This document shows, piece after piece, positions 9,819-18,290 of a DNA stretch of 51,899 nucleotides. The stretch lies in NCBI GenBank assembly GCA_001818695.1, contig MHJG01000020.1, positions 1-51,899 of the forward strand, in the 5' to 3' direction. Below the pieces are notes generated by a model. It saw nothing but the letters and a program-made list of their open reading frames with translations. It searched no databases and was not told where the DNA came from. Within the stretch, counting starts at the first letter, position 1; each line of letters opens with the position of its first letter. The position numbers and the translations under genes are program-made. This DNA comes from Candidatus Harrisonbacteria bacterium RIFCSPHIGHO2_02_FULL_42_16 (lineage in GTDB: Bacteria > Patescibacteriota > Minisyncoccia > UBA6257 > 02-FULL-45-10c).

Positions 9819-10082
9819 ATGAAAATAAAATATAAGCTGTGTTTTGACCCTAAACTCCAAAAAAAATACGCCAATAAATGGCTGGCGTTAGTTCCCTTTA
9901 AAAATCAGTCCCATAAATATGAATATGAGATAGTAGACCACGATAAGGATTTTGCTTTGCTGAAAAAACGCGTTGATGGCTTGATGCGCGACAATCCTAA
10001 ATCAGAAAAATTGCGTTATTTATCTTGCCAGATTTATTTTAATATGTATCCCCTGCGAGGCATCAAATATACGCCAAAATAA
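9819..10082 (+). CDS. Hypothetical protein (DUF5678-like, tentative)
   Basis: 87 aa ORF followed by hairpin terminator AATACCACcactGTGGTATTTTTT. Confidence 0.5.
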   Translation: MKIKYKLCFDPKLQKKYANKWLALVPFKNQSHKYEYEIVDHDKDFALLKKRVDGLMRDNPKSEKLRYLSCQIYFNMYPLRGIKYTPK

Positions 10083-10164
10083 AATACCACCACTGTGGTA
10101 TTTTTTATTAAGATGAGTACGCCCTTAACTGTTTTTTAGTTATCTTAAAAATGGTTTAAGCCTC

Positions 10165-10248
10165 TTACGCATTATAAAAAATTATAAGAATAAATATAAT
10201 AACCAATAAGATAGCTATAATTCCAACTACAGCAAAGAAATTCCACAT
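10165..10248 (-). CDS. 27-aa single-TM micro-protein MWNFFAVVGIIAILLVIIFILIIFYNA
   Basis: SD AAAGGAG before ATG; upstream TTGACT-N17-TAGTAT promoter; not in supplied ORF track. Confidence 0.5.
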   Translation of the reverse strand: MWNFFAVVGIIAILLVIIFILIIFYNA

Positions 10249-10324
10249 ATTCTTATCTCCTTTATTATTCGTTGAAAATATACTGCTTTATATACTATTC
10301 CGTAATCAAAATTAAGTCAAATAT

Positions 10325-11293
10325 CTATAAAATCATCTTAATAATTTTTGCTATTTTTTCCGAATCATGGCGAATCAGGCCCCTCGGCCTAAGCAAATCG
10401 GTTTTAATAAGCGTGGGACCGCCCTTGGGAAAATCCGCCAAATTCGGTTCCACGAAATCCGCCCGTTCTTTGATATATGGAACTAAGCGGTTCGGGCTCG
10501 GCTTATTGCCGTTAATCAAAACATAGTCCAAAATCCCCGAACCGAGATAATCGGAAATAGTCCCGGCAAAATCCGACGCCCTAAAATTATTGGTCTCGCC
10601 ATGCTTCGTCATCAAATTGGTAAAATAAATTTTCTTGGCTTTGCTTTTCTGCAATGCCGATTTAACGCCCTTAACCAATAAATTAGGAATCAAACTGGTG
10701 TATAAATCGCCCGGACCGATAATAATCGCGGCGGCGGATAAAATTTCTTTTTCCGCGCTGATATTAATTTCCACCAGCGGCTTCAGCCAAACCCTTTTTA
10801 CTTTTAATCGCCCGTCATGCTGGGGAATATCTATATTGGTCTCCCCTTTTATAATTTGCCCGTCTTCCAGCTCCGCCATCAGTTTCGTATGGTTCAAAGT
10901 TACCGGCACCACCCTGCCCCGAATCATTAAAATTTTTCCGGTTTCTTCCACAGCTCTTTCAAAATCATTGGTAAGCCGTTCAAGCGCGGTAATCATCAAA
11001 TTGCCGAAATTATGGCCGGTCAAACCGACGCCTTCCTGAAACCGGTAAGAAAACAGATTGGAAAGCATCTTATTGTCCGACGCCGAAAGGGCAATCAACG
11101 CGCGCCGGATATCGCCGGGAGGAAGAATACCGAATTCCTCCCGCAAAATGCCGGTGGAACCGCCGTCATCCGCCATCGTAACGATGGCGGTTAAATTATC
11201 AAAATGGGGTTTTAAAGCGGTAAGAACCGTATAAACTCCGGTGCCGCCGCCGATTACTACTATTTTTTTATTAATTTTTTTCTTTGAAGCCAT
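10325..11293 (-). CDS. YvcK/CofD-like gluconeogenesis/cell-shape factor
   Basis: VVIGGGTGVYTVLTALK, TMADDGGSTGILREEFGILPPGDIRRALIALS. Confidence 0.92.
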   Translation of the reverse strand: MASKKKINKKIVVIGGGTGVYTVLTALKPHFDNLTAIVTMADDGGSTGILREEFGILPPGDIRRALIALSASDNKMLSNLFSYRFQEGVGLTGHNFGNLMITALERLTNDFERAVEETGKILMIRGRVVPVTLNHTKLMAELEDGQIIKGETNIDIPQHDGRLKVKRVWLKPLVEINISAEKEILSAAAIIIGPGDLYTSLIPNLLVKGVKSALQKSKAKKIYFTNLMTKHGETNNFRASDFAGTISDYLGSGILDYVLINGNKPSPNRLVPYIKERADFVEPNLADFPKGGPTLIKTDLLRPRGLIRHDSEKIAKIIKMIL

Positions 11294-11339
11294 CTCCTTA
11301 ATTATAACTTCATTGAAATCGGTTTAGATATCCATCTTA

Positions 11340-11837
11340 TCAATAAAAAGTAAATAAGGCGGAAATCATAAAACCCAGCATTACCGCTATTAAAGCAAGT
11401 TTGATGGCGCTTCCGGCCAAAAATCCGATTACCGTTCCTTTAGCCGATTGCACTGCTTCTTCCGGTTTTTTTCCGCCGACAAACTCGCCGATAAACGCGC
11501 CGGCAAAAGGCCCGATTATTATCCCAGGCGGGCCTAAAAAAACAACCCCTAAAAGCGCGCCGATAAACGAACCGGCTATGCCGTACCGGCTGGCTTGATA
11601 TTTTTTCGCGCCCAAAATCGGCGCCGCAATATCCAAAACCGCCGTCAGCGCCATTAAGCCGAGAAATACCAAAACCACCGTAACGGTTATAACAGAAAAT
11701 TCTGTGATATAAGCGAAAATCAGCATTCCCAGCCACGCGAAAAGAACCCCTGGCAAAAACGGCACTATCACGCCAACCGCTCCGACCGCCGCCAAAACGA
11801 AAGAAAATATGATGAGTAAAATATCTCCGATATCCAT
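11340..11837 (-). CDS. DUF456-like small membrane protein
   Basis: Glycine-rich TM repeats PFLPGVLFAWLGML, GPPGIIIGPFAGAFIGEFVGGK. Confidence 0.7.
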   Translation of the reverse strand: MDIGDILLIIFSFVLAAVGAVGVIVPFLPGVLFAWLGMLIFAYITEFSVITVTVVLVFLGLMALTAVLDIAAPILGAKKYQASRYGIAGSFIGALLGVVFLGPPGIIIGPFAGAFIGEFVGGKKPEEAVQSAKGTVIGFLAGSAIKLALIAVMLGFMISALFTFY

Positions 11838-11853
11838 AGTATAATTATAAGGT

Positions 11854-12231
11854 ATGAAAATAATTATTCCAAAACTGTCCGTTGCTTCGAAAAATTTTCT
11901 ACGCCAGTGCGGATATGCGGAAATTTCCAACTGGCATAAAAATAACGAAATCAGTTATGTTAGAACTTTGAATCCCGGGCGATTCTATCCCCGCTTTCAT
12001 ATATATATTGAAACAAATCCGAAACAAATAATGCTTAATCTTCACTTAGACGCCAAACAACCAAGTTATGAAGGAACTTCGGCGCACGGCGGCGAATACG
12101 ATGGCGAAATAGTGGAAGCGGAAGCGTCAAAAATAAAATCCGCCGCTGAAAAATTTCAATCTAAAATCCAACCTCAATTTCTTGGCTTTCAAGAAAAAAA
12201 ATCCTGGTGGAAAAATTTATTTGGATTATAA
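11854..12231 (+). CDS. Hypothetical protein
   Basis: 125 aa ORF. Confidence 0.55.
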   Translation: MKIIIPKLSVASKNFLRQCGYAEISNWHKNNEISYVRTLNPGRFYPRFHIYIETNPKQIMLNLHLDAKQPSYEGTSAHGGEYDGEIVEAEASKIKSAAEKFQSKIQPQFLGFQEKKSWWKNLFGL

Positions 12232-12285
12232 AATAAAAAAACCGCCTCGGATTGAATCCGGGCGGCAAATTATAATTGGATTTTT

Positions 12286-13038
12286 TTACTTAGGATACAT
12301 TAAATAATCTAAATCGCTGCCCAATCTTAACGGTGGCCTCTTTTTAGGAGGATAAACAATGACCTTGGTGGGTTTTCTATACTCCGATTCGCAAAAACAA
12401 GGACAAGCAAGGCCTTGAAAATTAACCAGATAATCTATGATTCTGGGTTTCCAACCATCGTGATTATAATGAAGCTCGCAATACACTTCCGGGAAAGCTG
12501 GTTTTCTTTTTTTCCAAGAATCTAAAAGTCCGCCTAAAATAAAAACATGGCTATCTGCCAATGAACCAGAACGCGAACCGCCAAAAAATAAATAGCGACC
12601 CTTCATTTTTTTTATATGCGGCGCAAATGAAAAAGATTTGCAGCCCTCGTTAACCATAATCAACTTGCCCTTAAAATAGCGTAAAATATCTTCTAAATCT
12701 GAATAATACAGATATTTTCCATTATCGGATTTAGTTTTTCCGAAATACCAGTGGATACAATTGCCGTGAGCCAAAACACATAAAATGACGTTATCGTTTC
12801 TATGGCTACTGAAAACACTAAATAATTTATAGCGAAGAGTTTCGGAATCTACAAAATCAGAAGCCCTTAAAATGCTTATATTTTTATCCTGAAATAAAAG
12901 ATATTGTTTTAAATACTTAATTAGTTTTCTGGCCTCCAAACCAAAGCTATTTTTAAGGCAAAAACATTTTTTATAACGACGGGTGGCTTTATTGTATAAC
13001 AATTCCGACTCATCAAGCATTAATATAATCGCGTGCAT
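12286..13038 (-). CDS. Putative caspase/legumain-like (clan CD) cysteine peptidase, orphan
   Basis: VILCVLAHGNCI (His-Gly) and KLIMVNEGCKSFSF (E-G-C) resemble the catalytic His/Cys strands of clan CD. Confidence 0.5.
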   Translation of the reverse strand: MHAIILMLDESELLYNKATRRYKKCFCLKNSFGLEARKLIKYLKQYLLFQDKNISILRASDFVDSETLRYKLFSVFSSHRNDNVILCVLAHGNCIHWYFGKTKSDNGKYLYYSDLEDILRYFKGKLIMVNEGCKSFSFAPHIKKMKGRYLFFGGSRSGSLADSHVFILGGLLDSWKKRKPAFPEVYCELHYNHDGWKPRIIDYLVNFQGLACPCFCESEYRKPTKVIVYPPKKRPPLRLGSDLDYLMYPK

Positions 13039-13100
13039 TCAATACTCCTTTGTTAAGCTGCTATTTATAAAATAAAGGATGCGACAATTAAAGTCAAATT

Positions 13101-13175
13101 TGGGGTGCCTAGAGGGAATCGGACCCTCGCTACCGCTGCCACAGAGCGGAGTTCTGCCATTAAACTATAGGCACC
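13101..13175 (-). tRNA. tRNA-His (GTG)
   Basis: Anticodon loop CTGTGGC, extra 5' G paired to discriminator C, encoded CCA. Confidence 0.92.
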
Positions 13176-13269
13176 ATATTTAAATAAAATACCAAATTAG
13201 CCCTATGTTGTAAACAAAATTCCCATTGCGCATAACGCAATGGGAATGAAGATAAGTCAGGAAGATAGG

Positions 13270-13560
13270 TCAGTTTGGAAAATAATAGACGCGGTTCACC
13301 TTGCGCCGAACAAACATCCTTTCGCCCAACTGATTTTTCAACTCAATCCACGCCCTTCCGGACCCATCAACAGAAGCAATGGATCCAACCCTATATCTCA
13401 ATCTCAGCCCACGATAAATAAGTGCCCATTTTCTGCTCCTGAAAAACACTCGTTTGCGGGAACCCGCCAATTCCGCCGACTGCGGAACTGTTTCCTCTTT
13501 GCCGCCCCGGATAAAAGCCAGTATGACGGCAAGCGCCTTCTGCAACCATTTCTTTATCAT
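13270..13560 (-). CDS. Hypothetical basic protein
   Basis: Strong SD (GGGGGAGGAGAT) and TTGACA-N16-TATAAT promoter on the minus strand. Confidence 0.55.
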   Translation of the reverse strand: MIKKWLQKALAVILAFIRGGKEETVPQSAELAGSRKRVFFRSRKWALIYRGLRLRYRVGSIASVDGSGRAWIELKNQLGERMFVRRKVNRVYYFPN

Positions 13561-13680
13561 ATCTCCTCCCCCTTCCTCTTTTTCACATCTTTTATACTAA
13601 AATATATTATATCATATATAAATTATTTGTCAATACCAATTGTTTTTTGATATAATATAAGTTAGAATATCTGTAAAATT

Positions 13681-13752
13681 GCCGCGGTAGCTCAGTGGTA
13701 GAGCGCAGCCCTGAAGAGGCTGGCGTCGGTGGTTCAATTCCGCCCCGCGGCA
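13681..13752 (+). tRNA. tRNA-Phe (GAA)
   Basis: Anticodon loop CTGAAGA, acceptor GCCGCGG/CCGCGGC; target of the inserted element. Confidence 0.95.
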
Positions 13753-13757
13753 CAAAT
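13738..13757. repeat. 20-bp direct repeat (tRNA-Phe 3' end), left copy: TTCCGCCCCGCGGCACAAAT
   Basis: Identical to 15566-15585, same orientation. Confidence 0.97.
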
Positions 13758-13877
13758 AATAAATTGTTGATATATTATATGGATTGTGGAATTATACAAC
13801 TCTGCTCGAACATTTTTTGAAGGGAACTGACCCGCCTCCGCTTCGCTCCGGCGGAACGTTCGAGCGCGGCGGAATTC
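13754..13877. repeat. Left terminal inverted repeat
   Basis: AAATAATAAATTGTTGATATATTATATGG...GGAATTC; 5 mismatches by eye to the reverse complement of 15441-15564. Confidence 0.95.
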
Positions 13878-14004
13878 TCTCCCCATGGGAGATCTCCCGT
13901 AAGGATGACCCCCACACCTCTTCGAGCCTGAAGGCCCTTCAGAGCCTGAACGGGGCCCCCTTCCGCCGCGCCCTCTCGGGAGGCCAAAGTTTTTTCGCCG
14001 CCAG

Positions 14005-14634
14005 TTACTTTATCTTAAAATAATCCTCAACAGCAGTCAAAAGGTCGTTCGGATTTTCAACAAGACGGAATGGTTTTCCGCGGAGCAAAGTTTCTGGTGT
14101 GTGAAATCCCCAAGTAATACCAATTGATCCAACGCTCATTTTCTCGGCTTCGTGCATATCACCGAGAGTGTCGGTTATAAAAACACAATCTTTCGACTCC
14201 ACATCAAATTTTTCGAAAACCATTTTCATTTTCTCTACTTTGCTTGTATGCACATCGTTGCCCATGATTTGAGCAAAATGATTGGCCAAATCGTATCCTT
14301 CCAAAAATTCTTGAATTGGACTCGTAATCGTGGAAGAAATAATGATAAGCGTATAGTTTTTCTCTAAACCAACAATAACGTCTTTTATTCCGGGCACGAT
14401 TTGGACTTCATTTTTCATTCTCGGAATGTATTCGGTAAAGAAATCAATGTCGTGCCGACATTCTTCGGTATGAACATTTATCGGTTCTTCCCAATCATTG
14501 ATGTTTCCTTCAAATCTTTTTCGATAAATGTTCTCTGTTAAATGAGGGCAAATCATTTTCTGAATTTCAAAAGCTGACTGAAATGAATCGGCTATCACGC
14601 CATCAAAATCAAAAAGGATAAACTTCTTTTTCAT
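14005..14634 (-). CDS. HAD-superfamily hydrolase
   Basis: ILFDFDGVIADS; IIISSTIT; KVEKMKMVFEKF; FITDTLGDMHEAEKMSVGSIGITWG. Confidence 0.85.
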   Translation of the reverse strand: MKKKFILFDFDGVIADSFQSAFEIQKMICPHLTENIYRKRFEGNINDWEEPINVHTEECRHDIDFFTEYIPRMKNEVQIVPGIKDVIVGLEKNYTLIIISSTITSPIQEFLEGYDLANHFAQIMGNDVHTSKVEKMKMVFEKFDVESKDCVFITDTLGDMHEAEKMSVGSIGITWGFHTPETLLRGKPFRLVENPNDLLTAVEDYFKIK

Positions 14635-14637
14635 AAA

Positions 14638-15081
14638 TTATTTGCCCCCACTTGCAAGATATTCTGCAAGATATTCTTTAATAAGTTCCAGCGCGGCTGG
14701 ATTGATAAAATTTTCGGGATACTCTTTTTCACCAAACCATCGCCATTCTGAAAACTTTTCCGGTTCAATTAGCCGCGCTTCTTGCTTTGATTTGCATATA
14801 AACAACGGCACTAAATCTCCCGATTTTGATCCAGGAACTTCACCAAGATATTTTTTAATTTCCAAGTCATTGATTCCGGTTTCTTCTTCAACCTCTCGAC
14901 GGAGCGTGGTTTCAAGCGTTTCGCCAGAATCACATCTGCCACCTGGAATTGTCCAGACCGAAATTGTTTTCCATTTATCGGGAGTATAGTGCCGTAGCCC
15001 CATTAAAACTTTCCCATTTCTAACGATTATTGCGACTGGACAAGTTGTTTTATCACCAGTTTTTGACAGTCGATTTTCCAT
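14638..15081 (-). CDS. Nudix hydrolase
   Basis: GGRCDSGETLETTLRREVEEETGI matches the Nudix box GX5EX7REUXEEXGU. Confidence 0.92.
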   Translation of the reverse strand: MENRLSKTGDKTTCPVAIIVRNGKVLMGLRHYTPDKWKTISVWTIPGGRCDSGETLETTLRREVEEETGINDLEIKKYLGEVPGSKSGDLVPLFICKSKQEARLIEPEKFSEWRWFGEKEYPENFINPAALELIKEYLAEYLASGGK

Positions 15082-15086
15082 AACAA

Positions 15087-15293
15087 TTATTTCAATAATT
15101 CATCAGCCGATACGCTAAGCGCGTTAGCTAATCTTTGAATTGTAGCAAGGGTAGGATTTTTATTACCACTCTCAATGTTGCTAATATAGCCCTTGTCAAC
15201 CTCTAAAAGCCGCGCTAAAGCTCCTTGCGACAATTTTTTCTTGGCGCGAACCTTTTTCATGTTCTCGCCTAATTTCTTTGATATTTCTTGCAT
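15087..15293 (-). CDS. XRE-family HTH regulator
   Basis: KKLSQGALARLLEVDKGYISNIESGNKNPTLATIQRLANALSVSADELLK. Confidence 0.9.
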   Translation of the reverse strand: MQEISKKLGENMKKVRAKKKLSQGALARLLEVDKGYISNIESGNKNPTLATIQRLANALSVSADELLK

Positions 15294-15337
15294 ATTCCTT
15301 ATACACAATTTATCATTTGTTGTTTTGTTAGACAACG

Positions 15338-15355
15338 GTTATACTATAGTATAAC
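15338..15355. promoter_or_regulatory. Perfect 18-bp palindrome upstream of the HTH gene, likely operator/-10 region
   Basis: GTTATACTATAGTATAAC. Confidence 0.7.
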
Positions 15356-15440
15356 TATGCTAAAGAATTTTTTAATTGAATTGGCGGCAAAAAAATTCTG
15401 GGCCTCCCGCGAGGGCGTGGCAGAAGGGGGGGTGTGAGGG

Positions 15441-15564
15441 GAATTTCGCCGCGCCCGAGCGTTCCGCCGGAACGAAACGGAGGCGGGTCAGTTCCCTTCA
15501 AAAAATGTTCGAGCAGAGTTGTATAATTCCACAATCCATATAATATATCAACAATTTATTATTT
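15441..15564. repeat. Right terminal inverted repeat
   Basis: Reverse complement of 13754-13877. Confidence 0.95.
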
Positions 15565-15565
15565 T

Positions 15566-15585
15566 TTCCGCCCCGCGGCACAAAT
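15566..15585. repeat. 20-bp direct repeat, right copy
   Basis: TTCCGCCCCGCGGCACAAAT. Confidence 0.97.
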
Positions 15586-15634
15586 TATTAAACCAATATA
15601 AAAGCGCCTCGATAACCATCGGGGCGCTTGATTT

Positions 15635-16732
15635 TCATTTGCCGAAATAACCTTCCGGCAAATAATACATTCCCGGCTTCAAAATAAATGACGGTAATTC
15701 CTCTGCCGAAAAAAACTGGATTTTACCTGATTGCGCGAAAAACTCATTAAAAAAATTATTTTGTTTTTTGTACCGCACCAATTGAGCGCTGGGTAATTTA
15801 GCCAGCTTTATCGCCTCCTCAAAAGCTTCTTCGTTAAGGTAACCGATGCGATCAACCAGACCATTAGCAACCGCCTGATAGGCATCGTAGATTCGGCCGT
15901 CAGCTAATTTGTAAACCATATCCTTGCTTAATTTTCTGCCGTTGGAAACTTTTTCTACAAATCGATTAAAGGCGCCGTCAATTAAATCCTGCGCAATTTT
16001 ATTATCATTTGCGTCGACCGGCTTAAACGGCGAAAGCATATCCTTGCTTTTACCGGATTTAATCGTATTAAATTCAACGCCGATTTTCCTAAGTAATCCG
16101 GAAAAGTTGGGAACTTGCATCATTACTCCGATACTTCCTGTCAATGTTTCCGGCGTGGCAACAATTTTATCAGAAGTCATCGCTATATAATAACCGCCGG
16201 ACGCGGCAAGGCCATAAAAAAAAGCCACTAACGGTTTTCCTGATAGTTTGAAATTCGCTAATTTGTGATAAATGACATCGGAAGCGTTAACGTCACCGCC
16301 AGGACTCTGGATTTCTAAAATCACCGCCTTAACCGACGGATCCTCTTTTGCGACATTCAACATCAGACCGACATCTTCCACTACATTTTTCCCCTGATAA
16401 CTTTCTTCACTAATCAATCCCTTAATGGGAATAACCACAATTTTATTTTCAGAGTTTATATCTCCGGCTAAATAGTCAAATTTTAAATTTTTCTGCGCAG
16501 CCAATTCTGCCATATTTGTATCTGCCATATTTGTATTTAAAGATTGCAAAATTTTAAAAACTTGAGTTCCTACAAACACTACTTCCGCAAAAAATACGAT
16601 AGCGCCCAAAACCACCAAAGAAGTTCTAATCCATGTTTGTCGTCGGGTACTTTTTTCGGTTTTTTCTTTCGCCGTAACGAAACGTTCAAAAAGGTCTTTA
16701 AGCGCGTTAAATTGCTCTTTTTCCATTTCCAT
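15635..16732 (-). CDS. sppA: Signal peptide peptidase SppA, S49 family
   Basis: IQSPGGDVNASDVIYHKL, AASGGYYIAMTSDKIVATPETLTGSIGVM. Confidence 0.9.
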   Translation of the reverse strand: MEMEKEQFNALKDLFERFVTAKEKTEKSTRRQTWIRTSLVVLGAIVFFAEVVFVGTQVFKILQSLNTNMADTNMAELAAQKNLKFDYLAGDINSENKIVVIPIKGLISEESYQGKNVVEDVGLMLNVAKEDPSVKAVILEIQSPGGDVNASDVIYHKLANFKLSGKPLVAFFYGLAASGGYYIAMTSDKIVATPETLTGSIGVMMQVPNFSGLLRKIGVEFNTIKSGKSKDMLSPFKPVDANDNKIAQDLIDGAFNRFVEKVSNGRKLSKDMVYKLADGRIYDAYQAVANGLVDRIGYLNEEAFEEAIKLAKLPSAQLVRYKKQNNFFNEFFAQSGKIQFFSAEELPSFILKPGMYYLPEGYFGK

Positions 16733-16813
16733 TCTCCTGTTCGGTTTTCAAGGTTTATTAAAGTGTAGCTAAATTAAAATTTAATGTCAAACTAATTTTG
16801 TTTTTTAGTTTTG

Positions 16814-16885
16814 TGCCCTCGGAGGGAATTGAACCCCCATCAAGACCTTAGAAGAGTCCTGCTTTATCCATTAAGCTACGAGGGC
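16814..16885 (-). tRNA. tRNA-Arg (TCT)
   Basis: Anticodon loop CTTCTAA. Confidence 0.92.
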
Positions 16886-16904
16886 AGATTTCAATAAAAC
16901 ATTG

Positions 16905-16975
16905 TCGGAGCGCCGAGAATCGAACTCGGGCCTTATGCTCCCAAAGCATAAATACTACCATTATACTACGCTCCG
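16905..16975 (-). tRNA. tRNA-Pro (TGG)
   Basis: Anticodon loop TTTGGGA. Confidence 0.92.
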
Positions 16976-16988
16976 ATAAATTTTAATG

Positions 16989-17059
16989 TCGGACTGCTGG
17001 GAATTGAACCCAGTCCTCACGCACCCGAAGCGTGTATACTGCCGGTATACTACAGTCCG
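16989..17059 (-). tRNA. tRNA-Pro (CGG)
   Basis: Anticodon loop TTCGGGT. Confidence 0.92.
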
Positions 17060-17091
17060 ATATTACGGCTTTTATATTATAATATAAGTAA

Positions 17092-17362
17092 GAGCCTATC
17101 TCAATAATAGCTTCCAAACGCGATATTAGCCAATTTTATTCAGAACCAGGCAGAAGGAGAAAATCGTAGCTTAAGCTACCTTTCCGACGACTAACACCGT
17201 TATGAATAAAATTGGCTGTATCCCGAAGGGTTGCGGTTAAAATGAATTAGCTCTTTGTCGTTCCTCCTTGGAGTATCTAAAAATACACCTTCGTCGTCAC
17301 TCCTTGAGCTAATTCATTTTTTCTCGCAACGCGTTTAGGAATTATTATTGAAATAGGTTCTC
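17092..17362. repeat. 271-bp branched palindromic element (MITE-like)
   Basis: Outer ~31-bp imperfect inverted repeat plus two perfect inner inverted repeats. Confidence 0.75.
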
Positions 17363-17365
17363 ATT

Positions 17366-18112
17366 ATGGAAAAACCACAAATCAAAGAAACATTCAAAAA
17401 AATAAAAGAAAAGGGCAGAGAAGAAAGGCGGAAAATAAAAAAACTGGTAATTAAGCGAAAAGACGACTTCCTGACCGCGCTGGAAAAAAACTGGCGCGAC
17501 TGGGCATTAAAACCGCTTACCGTTTTTTTTGGCAGAATTGGAGTTTCCGCCAATCAAATCACTTATGCCGGATTTCTTTTAATCGCCGCGGCGATTGGGA
17601 TGTTTTTTAAAGGTTACTCTTTGTCCTGGCAATTAATCATTTTGGTTCTAGCCGCCGTTTCCGACGGCATTGACGGCCCAACCGCTCGCAATAACAATAA
17701 CGTAACCATTCTCGGCACTTGGCTGGATCATATCCGCGACGGCGTATTGGTCGCTTGGGCATCAACACTTCTATACATTTACGGCCTGTTAAGTTTTCAA
17801 ATAATAACTCTGATTTGGACGCTTCAATTCCTGCTTATCTGGATTACCTTAAAAGATTTTTTAATCCGTTATCTTAAGGGATTGCCGGCAGAGGACGCGG
17901 AAATTTTAGTAAGCCATTTTTCACTGGACAATCTGCAGGCGTCGGTTATCGGCCGAATTCAATTTTTCTGCTGGACGGTCGGGTATTTATTCTTATTCTT
18001 ATCGCTGATAAATCCGGAGCCGATTTTACTCGCTATCGGCCAATCCTTAATAATTTTGGAAATTATTTTCGCGTCTTTAAATATCCTGGAAAGCTACCAA
18101 AAATCCATTTAG
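17366..18112 (+). CDS. CDP-alcohol phosphatidyltransferase family protein
   Basis: SDGIDGPTARNNNNVTILGTWLDHIRDGV resembles DGX2ARX7-8GX3DX3D with variations. Confidence 0.85.
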   Translation: MEKPQIKETFKKIKEKGREERRKIKKLVIKRKDDFLTALEKNWRDWALKPLTVFFGRIGVSANQITYAGFLLIAAAIGMFFKGYSLSWQLIILVLAAVSDGIDGPTARNNNNVTILGTWLDHIRDGVLVAWASTLLYIYGLLSFQIITLIWTLQFLLIWITLKDFLIRYLKGLPAEDAEILVSHFSLDNLQASVIGRIQFFCWTVGYLFLFLSLINPEPILLAIGQSLIILEIIFASLNILESYQKSI

Positions 18113-18177
18113 AATATCTTGTCTTAAAAAGGAATTTTATTAAAAAATGATTATTAATTAAGTTATCCACAGGCTAC

Positions 18178-18290
18178 TTGACTTATCTATAATCAATCTG
18201 TTAGTATATAAACATATAAATAAACAAGTAATTCCTCGTACGTGGGCCTCCGGATGGTTGCTCAATATAGCGTACGGGGTTTTGTTATTT
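18178..18290 (+). ncRNA. Candidate small RNA transcription unit (promoter + hairpin terminator, no convincing ORF)
   Basis: TTGACT...TAGTAT, then CCTCGTACG...CGTACGGGG-TTTTGTTATTT. Confidence 0.3.

Larger units (their letters stand above)
13738..15585. mobile_element. Non-autonomous integrative element: direct repeats + ~124-bp (up to ~220-bp discontinuous) TIRs + HTH/Nudix/HAD cargo
   Basis: 20-bp direct repeats; TIRs 13754-13877 and 15441-15564; no recombinase ORF inside. Confidence 0.85.

Noticed and set aside
13240-13650. Plus-strand ORF 136 aa
   Set aside because: Low-complexity, no SD; minus-strand ORF 13270-13560 has strong SD and promoter.
13754-15564. Simple insertion sequence
   Set aside because: No transposase ORF; a 20-bp direct repeat matching a tRNA 3' end is atypical for common IS families.
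13738-15585. Firm assignment as a casposon derivative
   Set aside because: Only geometry supports it; no cas1 in the window, so kept as a hypothesis.
18215-18290. Bacterial SRP RNA
   Set aside because: CCGGATGG superficially resembles the SRP tip but the conserved GGAA tetraloop/AAGCA context is missing.
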